Origin: Benincasa hispida
Taxonomy: Eukaryota > Streptophyta > Magnoliopsida > Cucurbitales > Cucurbitaceae
Direction of reading: 5' to 3'
Assembly (NCBI RefSeq): GCF_009727055.1
Contig: NC_052357.1
Span: 89,256,884-89,320,883 of the forward strand
DNA length: 64,000 bases
Below, piece after piece: positions 34,880 to 46,800 of the stretch (position 1 is the stretch's first letter; each line of letters begins with the position of its first letter). The position numbers and the translations under genes are program-made. The notes beneath the pieces were generated by a model. The model had not been told where the DNA came from. It did not search any database and was given only the letters and a program-made list of their open reading frames with translations.

Positions 34880-37800
34880 ATGTTGGAAGGTAGAAGAAAT
34901 ACAATCATTGTTGCTTCCCTTGTTGTTTCTTTGGTTCTAAGCCTTGCTTTTGGATCTCCCCTGTTGGATACTGATGAGGGTGAGCATGTTTATGTTTACT
35001 TAAGTATTGATTAGTTACTTTTTCTTGTAATATAGGACATTTAATTCCTAGCAATTTCATTATTTTTTTTTTAATTAATTTTACATGTTTTCTCCTAATT
35101 TATTTACAAAATGGTGGTAAAGAAACACTTATAAGAGCATGAGAATAATTTTTATATGGTTAAACTGATTTTTTTTCATGTTCAAAAGCACTTTTGTCTG
35201 AACATATTTATTCCTTTTTTAAAAAATATATATATAAAAAAATGAAGCATGTATTTAATTATTTAAAATCAATTTCATTTTTGGCTTTATCATTTAAGAC
35301 ACACTTTACCGTCAATCAAAATTGATTTTGAATGATTCCATGTCATGTTTGAGGGGTCAAAAATATTTTCAAAATAACAAAAGTGATTTAATTAAATAAT
35401 TTTCAAAATTGCTTTCAAACATTCTCTTGACTTCTCAATTATTGGCCAAAATCTCTCTCTTTTAAACTAAATCTTTAAATTTCAAAATTTGACTTAGATT
35501 TTGGAAACATCTATAAAAATTAGATAACAAAACAATGAAACTCATATAAGGAAGTAGTGCTTTGCTTATAAGCTTATTTTTTTTAGGAAAAAAAAAAAAC
35601 AAATAATTCACTCTCTACTTGATGACTATTTTATTTTAATTTTTTCAAAAATTAAACTTATAATTTAGTACCTACTTTTATCTAAGTTTTTCTTGCATTA
35701 ATACCTTTAGCAGTATTTAAAAAATAAGAACAACTTACTCAAAAAATTGTGAGGATACAAACTTAATTTTTTTTTTTTTTTAAAAAAAATACTGAATGAA
35801 ATCTTGTCTAGACCTAATAATTTATTTTAAATGTGATTGTATTCAAATTTATCTTAAAAATAAGTAAACTTAACTAAATGACATATTGCACCTAATGTTT
35901 TTTTACCTGTTTCTCTTTTACCAAAATGATATATTTTTATTATGTCATTAAGTACTAACTTGAGATTACACAGAGGAATATATAAAGCATGTGCTAGCAA
36001 CAATCGGAAAGAGAAATTGGAGTACTTATAGAGATTTATGCCAGTCTGCGAGGGTCAGTTGTGATTGCACATATGAAAACAATACTATCTGCCACATTAC
36101 CTATATGTATGTTATCTCTCACTTCTCTCGACATAGGACCAACATATATACACATACATACATATATATTCTTTTCACTAGTGAGTCAATTTTCATTTGA
36201 AGTTGTCGAATTCATCAACTTATACATTCGATTTAAATTTAGAGGTGCACACTTGAACAAATTAAGGGAAAAAAAAAAAAAAAAAGTCCAACCCAATAAC
36301 AATGAAAAGTATGAAATAGTCTTAAAAAACGTGCAACCAAAATTTTAAGATTTTTGAAATCTACACGTTACTAAGATATTGATACATATCACTAATATAC
36401 TTAATAAATTTCATTATTGATACATCATTTGCATAAGGTATTATACATATCGCAATGACAAACTAATAGGGTATGTCTCACTTCTGACAAAGTACCATAT
36501 ACATACATTCATATCTTTTTTTTTTTTTTTTTTGCTAATAAGTTGATGTTTACTTGAGGTGGTTAGGGTTCATCAAATTACACATTAGATTTAATTTAGT
36601 GCACTTACAAGAATGAAAAAAAAAAAAATGTAGCATTGCAAATAGAGTATCATTGTTAATTGCAAGTCTAGCAAAACTAGAAAGAAATAAATTAATTATC
36701 AATGCATCATTAATATAGAGTATCATCCTTATTTTAGGTTGGATTGAGTTAGGTTGAAGGTATTTTTGGACCAATCCGAAAATTCGGATTGATTGAGTTG
36801 GTAACCCAAATGACCCGAATAAAATCTCTAACCCCAACCTAATCCAACCCTTAAAATTTGGATTGGATTGGATTAGGTTGTCGAATTATAACTTATTTTT
36901 CTTTATAATTAAAAATATGTAAATTTATATACAACACATGACTAATAACTAAAATCTCATAAAATTCAAATTCTAAATACTAAATATATATGATATTTAT
37001 TGCAAACTTTAAACAGAGACAAATAGCATAATAATTTTAAAAGAAAAATATTAAAAATTCACAAATTAATCAATACAAAACAATCAAACTTTAAACAAAA
37101 TGAAATTTCAGCTTGAGTTGGGTCAACCCAAATTTTTTTTAATCAACTCACGATCCAACCCAACCCAACAAAATTAGAATAATTTTAACCCAACACAACC
37201 CAAGAATAAAACTAACATAACCCAACTCTTACATTTTAGGTTGGGTAGTCCAAATTATTCTGGTTGTCGTGTTATTTGAACACCCTTATTACATATCAAA
37301 TTTAGGCAATATTGATGTTAATTTTGCATCAAGACTTTATTCTGTATGAGATAATATAAGATTTGGATAACTTTTTTTTTTTTAATACATTTTTGATGCA
37401 TTTAATGTATTTTTGTATGATATATTTTCATAGATAGAAAAAATGTCAAATCATTTACAGAAATAGCAAAAAAATACTGATAGATACTGATAAACTTCTA
37501 TCAGCATCAATGATAAAAACGGATAGAAATGATAAAAACGGATAGAAATCTATTATTGATAGAGGCTGATAAAAGTCTATCCATGATAGAAATTGATAGA
37601 AGTGTAAAATGATTAAGTTTAGCTATTTTGTTTAAATAGTTTCTCTTATTTTTCTAATTTTTGAAAATTCTCCTTTTTTTTTTAATATCATACATCTAAA
37701 TTATATTTAAATAATAAGGAAAAAAACAATTTTTGTAAATAAGAAATAGAAATGATTACCAAATTCATTCATTCCTATTTTTAGTTGTTAAAAAAAAAAA

Positions 37801-40800
37801 AAAATAGAAAACAAAGAAACAAGAAAGTCCCCAACTGCAGGTTCTGAAATATTTATTTGGGAAATGTAGATATCTGTCATCGGAGGGTTTGGAAGGGATG
37901 CTTCCATCTCAGTTGATGTCTAGACTGCCCTACCTTCAGTACCTGTCAGTTTTCTCTTTCAATCTTCAATGGATTTTTTATTTTGTCTGTCTCATCACCC
38001 TCCATTTTTACTTCTTTTCCTTTTTCTTCTAATTCAGTGATCTCTCTGATAACAATTTAAGCGGCGAAATCCCTCCGGAATGGGGCAACTCCACCAAGCT
38101 TGTCTCTCTGTAATCTCTCACTTTCTGCCATATAAATAGGAATCTACCCTGTGTAAATTCGTAATTTGGAGAAGAAATGACCAAAAGCCTCCGAGTAAAA
38201 TAGAGGAATGTCATTAGATTAAATATTATCACCTTATTTTACCTTATATTGATTTTTTGTTTTATTCTAATATCGTAGCTACCTGAATGGAAATCAGTTG
38301 ACAGGTCTCATTCCAAAACAGATTGGAAACATCACCACTCTTGAAATATTGTAAGTTTTCCGATATGGAGGTTGATTTTTCGTCTCTAGGTTTTGGGTCT
38401 AATTTTTATTTAATTTCTAGGTATCGAAATATTAAACATTTAGTTTTCAAGTTTTGAGTTTGGTTTCAATTTAGTTCTTAGATTTCAAAATGTTACCATT
38501 TTACGCTTGACATTTGAGTTTTGTTTTAATTTGGTCCATATGTTTCAAATTTTACTCTCTTAATAACTTCGATTATTCACTAAATACTAATTTTTTTATC
38601 TTTAGTGTTGATTTATGTTAATAAATTAGAAATGATTAAAATAATTAATTAATTAAGTTTCACTATTTTTTTATTAGTTTTAAAATCGAAATTAAAATTT
38701 AACTTCACAAATATTTTTAATTAATTAACATAAATTGACATCAATGATTGAAAGTGAGTATTTAATAAAAAAATTGAAATTAAAAATATAAAATCTTGAA
38801 GCTTAGAGACCAGATTGAAACAAAATACAAATCTCAAAGATAAAATTATAACATTTTGAAATTTAGAGACTAAATTGAAACAAAACTCAAAATTTAATGT
38901 CAAAATGTGTAACATTTTAAAACCTAGAAACTTAATAGAAAGTTCCCTTATTTTTTAATTTTGAATAAGGTTTTTGAAATAAATTAAATTAAGTTTGGTA
39001 AATATTTATTTATACGCGTAGATACTTGCAACAAAATAAGCTACAAGGAAGCTTACCTGCGACACTTGGAGATTTGGTGAACCTGACAACATTGTAAGAC
39101 CATTTGATTTTATCTTTGTTTTAGTTTCTTTTCCTCTTAATTAATATTGTGTTATCTATTTTGATTAAACCCATTTAGTAAACTCCATTTTTTTCATTTC
39201 ACCTTCATCTCTCTTTTTCTTCTCCATTTTTTTTTTTACTATTTTGTTGTTTCGAGTTTTCGAACTTATTTTCAATTTTAACAATTTTTTTTTTTAAATT
39301 TTCAATTAAACTTTTAATCTTAATGTTGATAGTACAAGCTCTATGCCAATTGAACTATACTTTTATTGGTATAGTAGCTTTTTTCCTTACACTTTCTTGA
39401 TGTGAACAACATTTTATCTAACATTTTGGATTTTTTTTCTTGCATTTTCTCATTACAAGAAAATTACAACACTTTATTTTCAATAAGTTGGAATTTTTTT
39501 CTCACATCTAATTCTTGTGCAAAAAAATTCTATCCTCAATTGTTTACGTGATTGAATTTTCTCCATTATTTGATTAACCTATCCATTCCACTAAGATCAA
39601 AAAAATATAAATTCAAATTCGTCTCTGTATCCTTTTTCACTTTTTCTCGTGCACAAAAAATTTTAGTAAGAAAGTGCAAAAAAAAAATAAAAATAAAATA
39701 ATAATAATAATAATAATAATTTACACAAATTAAAAAATTTGTGGAATTTTTCGCACAGCTTCTCGCTACGAGAAAATGCAAGAAAACTTACACAAATTCA
39801 AAATTATCGCATTTGGTTTCTAAATAAAATTAGGCGAGTTTTTACAATGGCTAAAAAATTGATTTTTCTTAAGCTTGTAAAACATTTCCCACCTTCTCTT
39901 TGGGAGAAGATTGTGAGAATATTTATATCAACAATTTTTTAAGCTTTTGAAAAAAAATTTGCACCTTCTCTTTGCAGGATTTTTTTTCCAACTAATTTTT
40001 TAAGCTTTCGATTTATTTATTTTTGCACCTTCTAGTTGTGCGAAAATATCTATCAACCAATTTTTTAAGTTTTCGGATTTTTTTTCTTCACATATCTTCT
40101 CGTTGCAAGAAATAGTTTCACTTTAATTTTCAATGTTTGCTAGCATATGAAAGAAAAAATGGATCATTCAAACCCCATTTAGTAACCATTTCATTTTTTT
40201 TGTTTTAAAAAGTTATATTTTAGATTTTTGACGAGCTATTTTAGGTTTTCTGTTTTGAAAAAAATAAAAACCATACATGTATTGATTACCATTTTGGTTT
40301 TTTATTTTAAAAAAAAACAAAAAACATGCTTGGTAATTATTTTTTTGTTGTCTGTTTGTTAAAATTGAAATAAAAATATGTTAATCATTTTTTAAAAAAA
40401 TAATAAATTAAGTTTGATGACTTATTTAGTTTTATTTTATTTTATTTTTTATAAAAATAGAATTAAACTATTCTTACAATAACTTTTCATCTGAAATACA
40501 TACTTATAAAATTATATCTTTATTTTTAATTTATGTGTTTTTTTAGATCCATATAAATAAAAACATTATCAATATTTTATACGCATAGATTCATCACAAA
40601 TAAAATGAAGAAAATTAATAAACATAAACATATAGTCAAAATGTTAGAAAATAGGTTCATTTGGAATGCAATAATGAAAATAATTAATCTAAACCTAATG
40701 AATTTACATTGTATACTTAAGACAATTTTGTTTATTCTATGGTACTCACAACATGTAATGAATAATTATTTCTTAAGGATAAGACAAATTACTAACATGT

Positions 40801-43800
40801 GAATGAACACTTTAATTACATGATTCGACAAACTTATAATTTGTAAATAATTTTTATATAAAAGAGATGAGAATTGGAGTAATAATCCTTATGTTTGTAT
40901 GTATTTTTAGACCGATAAGAAAATCACATATTTAAAAACTATTAGCATTTTTTTAAGAAAATATACACTCTTCCTTAAGATCGTGTCTACAAAAAACACA
41001 CAGAGTTTTGGTTTTCTAAATTTTAAAATAATAATAATAATAATAATAATAATAGTAATAATAATATTTGTTAGAAAAAAAACGTAGAGGACAAATATGA
41101 AAAATGAGATATATATTCTATTCAACTAATCATGCCTTTATATAGGTTTACAAACATAACCATAGGAATGTCAATGGTTTAAAGCTATAAATGTTATCAA
41201 ATGCTCATAATTCACATAACTCCTATAACTCAAAAATCACTATTGCTTACAAAAAACTAAAAGTACAAAACCCAAAAATCACACTAAATGTCACAAATAA
41301 AGTTTAATAATAACAAACATTTCAACAATATTAGTGACCGTAGTAGTAACAACAATTAAATTTTTTTATATTTTTCAACCAAACTTTGAATTTTGAAATA
41401 GTTTTGAAAAAATATTTAAATTATTCTTGTTAAAAAAAATAAAATGAAAATTGATATGGAATTGACATGTATAACAAGAAAATGTTTTGAAAATTATTTT
41501 CCATTTAGTTTCATATAATAGCATTTTCTAAGATTTGAAGCCAAAATCTCAGGAGACAAAAACAATTGTTACTTATTATATATTTTAATAACCACTATAC
41601 CACAAAGAAAATCTGAACAAATGTCCAAACTTATTGTTAACCCTAGTAAAAAATAAAGTATAAAAAACAAATTATATATATATATATATAGATAGATTCG
41701 GAGGATGTGAAAAGTGTCATTGAATGAAATTAGTCACCAAACAAACTTTTTTTTTTTTTTTTTTAAAAAAAAAAATAAAATAAAAACAAAAAATAAAAAA
41801 CAAATTGGTTACCAAACATATATCTTGAATTTTGTTAGTTTTTTAGATATATTTCTTATATATTTTTGTCCAAGAAAAAAAAATACAATATTTAATTTTC
41901 AATGTGCTGTAATATTTAATTATACTCATGAATTAATTTGGAAAATGTTATTTTGCATGCATAGGAACTTAGAAGTCAATCATCTATCAGGAAGTTTACC
42001 TACAACACTTGAAAATTTGGTGAAGCTGGAAACATTGTAAGGCCATTTAATTTTATCTTCTTAATTTAATTAATCTGGAATCTTCTTGGTTTTTCCTTTT
42101 TCTCTGTTCCAATTGCAAACATATTATTATTATTATTAAGATATCTTGGCTCGAATAACTTTACTGGAAAGCTGCCGGCATCTCTAGGAAAGCTAACCTC
42201 ATTGACCTCAATGTGAGCAAATTTAAAACGTTTTTAATTAGTGTCCATATTAGTTCCAATACTTATCTGTATTGACATTTTTCTCTCTTTTTTGTTTGTA
42301 TTGCAACATTAATGCAGTAAAATCAGTGACAATAACTTTGAAGGAGAAATACCAACTTTCATTGAGAATTGGACAAATGTTGTGAGCATGTGAGAGATTC
42401 TATACTTTCTCACTTATTTAAATTTCACCATTATTATGCATAACCGAAGTATTTTTTTTTTTTATTGCAACAGAGAGGCTCTAGCAAGTGGATTGAGTGG
42501 TCCTATTCCTTCTCAAATTGCTCGTTTGACCAAATTAACCGACCTGTTCGTAAGCACTTTTGATTTCGTGGTTCTTTTATTTCATAAAGAAAAAAGAAAC
42601 ATAGGGGATGAAAGAAAGTTGAGTTTTGTTTTTTCCTTTTCATACACATGCAGAAGAATCAGTGACTTGAAGGGGAGTTCAAATTTTCCACCTCTTCAGT
42701 ATTTGAACGAAATCGAATATCTGTAAGTGTCTCTATATCTCTTAATAACATGTTATTAATATAGCACCTGAACCAATTAATTTTGTTTTTGGTTGATTGC
42801 AGAATATTAAGAAGTTGCAATATCACTGGGTTGTTTCCCGACTCCTTAATTGGTTCATTCATGTACAGCAACAACCTCATTTATATGTCCACGTTCCCCC
42901 GCTTGAAAACTTTGTTAGTATCACTTCAGTAATTGGCCTATAATTTAACTATATGAATACTTTTTCGATCATGCATGCATACTATATTAATTAAGTACAA
43001 GTTTTTTTTTCCCATCAATACGTGATAGAAACTAAAAAAGAGGTAATCTATCACACAATCGTTCTTGTTATGCACAATGTTACAACAATACAAACAACTT
43101 AGAAAAAATACAAAACCTAAAACAATAACTGAACACAGAGGTAAGCTTAGTGTAGCTCAGAGGAGCCTAGGAGAGAGTTCAAGAGAATCCATGAGAGAGC
43201 CTAAGAGAGCTTAGAGAGAGCTCAATGGGACTTGTGAGGTAAGCTTAAAGGAACCTAAGAGAGCTCAGAGGAGTCTAAGCCTAGAAGCGAGCTTAGAATA
43301 GTATGAGTCGAACTTAAAAGGAACCTAAGAGAGTTCAAAGGAGCCTAAGCCTATAAGAGAGTTTAAGAAAGTATGGGTTGAATTTAGAGGTGCCTAAGAG
43401 AGCTCAAAGAAGCCTAAACCTATAAGAGAGCTTAGGAGAGTATGAGATTGAGCTTAGAGAAGTCTAACCCTAGAGGAAGGCTTAGGAGAGTTGAGCTCAA
43501 GCTTAGAAGAGCTCACAGAAGCCTAAGTCTAAAAGAAAGCTTAGGAGAGTCGAGCTTGGTTGAGCGATTGTGGCTAAAGTCGCGCATATTCATAACGGGC
43601 AAGTCTTTAATAAGATGTTGAGAATTTAACTGATGCATTAGTTACAATAATCGCTCAAATATTTAACTCGACGGTTTCAAGCATTAAAAAGGAGCATTAT
43701 GACCCTCAACATCGGTTACATTTTACTTCCATATAAAAATGATCAAGACCATTAATTGAAGGTATGTAAAATATCCCTGCTATTTTTCTATTTGTCTAAT

Positions 43801-46800
43801 TATTTAGAAACATAAAACGGCTTGAACGTCAGAGTATGTGTGATTAGACACCACACCGATGTTTATTTACTTTTTTCTTGCAGGCATTCGGACGAATCTC
43901 TCCGAAAAAAAAAAAAAAAAAGTTCACGGTTAATGATTTTTTGGCATCGATATTTCGGAGAAATATTTAGTTTTCTCTTATTTTTCGAAAGAGGACCTAA
44001 TGATGGGTAAATATAATACAAGAGATATTCTAACAAATGGAACGAAACATTTAATAAAAAAAATTAAAATAACTAAGGCAACCATCCTATACAAAAATCT
44101 ACAACAAGCATTACAAGAAACATCCTCCTGTCAACGGCTATTACAAATACAACCTGAGAGACAAAAGGTACAAAACCCTTAAACAAAAATGGTCAACACA
44201 GAAACTCTAACAGAAGTGGTTGATAAACTGTTGTGTTGCCTAGAATCTCTTATATTTTCATTTTGAAATTTGTAGTAATTATCAAATTCTCATAGTAGCA
44301 AACACACTTTGTTGGTTGCATGCTACCATTCATTAAGTTAAATTACATTACCTTACCATTTGATTCAAATATTTTGCAGAGACCTCAGCTTTAACCAAAT
44401 AAGTGGCCACATTCCTTCCAACTTTATGTATCTTAGAAGAGTAGAGAACATGTAAGAAACTTTAATTATAATCTTGTGGGAAGCTAAACAACTCAATTTG
44501 ACAATCTCTACCAATGATTAATGAAATTCATATTATTAATTATCTTGTAGTCCTACGGGAAACTTATGTCCAATAATATAAATTAATGGGGTAACAGTAT
44601 AGATTACTGATTACAGATTAATATGAAATATTAAAAGTGATTCACTTCAATGTTCTTTATATATATATTGTAAATATCTTTTATTTTTTATTATTAACAA
44701 GTAGAGTTGTTATTTGTTAATCAAAGCTGGCTTCTTGTTTATTTTTATACATACATACATACATACATTTATAATTAATTTCATATGTTGTTCTAATTGT
44801 CTAGTGAAGGGAAAATTCTCCATACCAATATTTTTACAACTTAATTTGGTTTAACAATAATAGTTGAAATTATAGAAACACATGGCTTGATGGAAAAATG
44901 TTGGAATGCTATGCAATAAATTGAATTCTAACACTGCTTACTGGGAATAAAAGGCCTTTTGTCTTCTATATTCTTTTTAATTATTTAAAGCACAATTTCT
45001 TTTTAAATTTTAAAGGATTAATTGTGTCAGTCAAAATCTCCCTCTAGAGTGCAGCCCCAACTCAGTATTAATGAAATAGTTTATGTTGAGAAGTAGTATC
45101 ATAATATAGAACACTCCCTAATGTGCAGGAATGTCGACAATCATATTGACTTGTGCTAATATTTACATGTTTAGATTTTTAACTGGAAACTTACTAAATG
45201 GTCCAGTGCCTAATTGGATGCTAGAGGAAGGAAACAACATGTAAGTTTCTTTTTAGAAAATTTACCCTAGGATTAGTTTCTTCCATATGTTATATTGTTC
45301 TTGAATTTAATTATCATATACGTCTTTCAACAGTGATCTCTCTTACAATAATTTTGATCATCCACTATCTTATAGCTGTCAATCAGGAAATACGTAAGAG
45401 TGCCATTATTTTTTTTATTTTTTTATTTTTTTTAACCATATTGTCATTTATATTGATATACTTTTTAAGAATATGATCGTTTCTCATGCAGGAACTTGTT
45501 TGCAAGCTCGAGAACAAAAAATAATTCGTAAGTCTTAGATATTTCTTGGGTGTAAACATGTAATTGATTTGATGCTATTTCACTTAAATAAATAGACACT
45601 GCATTAACTAACCGACATCTTGTTGTATTATCAGTAAACTTGTTTCTTGTCTCGACAACAAATCTTGTTCTGACAGTAAGTCAAAATTCTATTTGCGCAA
45701 TTTCTTTGTTCTTTTAAAATTTCATAAGTGGCAAAAAAAAAAAACAAATCAAGAGATCATGTCACAAAAGGAGCAATTGTATTGTTATTTTGTAAAATTA
45801 ATAAATATGTTGATACTGTTTGCAGATTTGTATGGTCTCCATATAAATTGCGGTGGAAAAGAATTAATCATTAATGCTACTAAGTTTGAAGGAGATGAAG
45901 ATTCAGGCAAGGCAGCAGTGTTTGTCTCAAGTAAAACAAATTGGGGATTCAGTAATACTGGTCTATTTTCGGATGATACTAGGTGTCCAGCTGACTATAC
46001 TCATAGGAATAATCGTACCAATGGTCTATATGAGACTGCTCGAGTTTCCCCAGTATCTCTTACATATTATGCGTATTGTCTTGTAAATGGAAACTACAAC
46101 ATAAGCCTCCATTTTGCAGAAATTGTAAATACAAATGATACAATTGTTGGCCGTTCTGGAAGACGCATTTTTAATGTTTACGTTCAGGTAAACTATGACC
46201 TTTTGTTATCCACTTGGTAGACATATCTTCTCTCAAAATGTATTTACTTCTTCAATATTCAAGCATAAAAATTTTGTCATTACTAGCTCAAAAGTCCCTT
46301 AATTCATATCTAACATTGCAGGGGAAGCTAGTGCTGGAGGATTTTAATATCGTAAATGCTGCAGGAGGTGTGCTCAAACCTATCATAAAACCATTCCAAG
46401 TTGCTATTACTAATAATACTATAGAGATTCGATTCTACTGGGCTGGAAAGGGGACATATTCCCTTGAGAGTGGAGCCTATGGCCCTCTGATATCAGCCAT
46501 TTCGATCGAGTACGGTAGGTTGATTCTTATCATAGTCATTCCAACCTTAAGACGTTTTAAGAGATAATATCATATATTTTGTATTTCTAGTCTCATGCTT
46601 CATATGACTGGATGCTAGTTCATCTCTTGTTCATCATTTTATTTTACTATAAATTTATGTAATTATTATCTGTCTTCAATTGAAGCCGACTTTGTGCCTC
46701 CATCAAAAGCTCGAAAACTCTTACCAGTAGGTGCAATACTTGGAATTGTGGCTGCAGTTGCCTTTAATATTGTTTCAATCCTTGGAATTCTATGGTGGCA

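Larger units (their letters stand above)
39022..42036 (+). repeat. Duplicated LRR exon pair (exons 6 and 7) in the RLK gene
   Basis: Exon 6 (39,022-39,093) encodes [20 protein letters not shown] and exon 7 (41,965-42,036) [20 protein letters not shown]. About three quarters of their 72 bases match, and similarity continues past the donor into both introns (gtaagaccatttgattttatctt against gtaaggccatttaattttatctt). This shows duplication of DNA including intron, not only convergent LRRs. Both exons are phase 2 to phase 2, so the extra repeat keeps the frame. The intron between them is 2,871 bp. Confidence 0.85.

Noticed and set aside
36061..36348. 95-codon frame overlapping RLK exon 2
   Set aside because: Exon 2 reads in the other frame (NWSTYRDLC...NNTICHIT) and joins exons 1 and 3 in phase.
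42550..42551. GTAAGC as the exon 10 donor
   Set aside because: It looks stronger than GTTCGT at 42,546, but with either acceptor it leads to a stop within a few codons, while GTTCGT gives a 72-nt exon and the family motif. Kept only as a possible alternative site.
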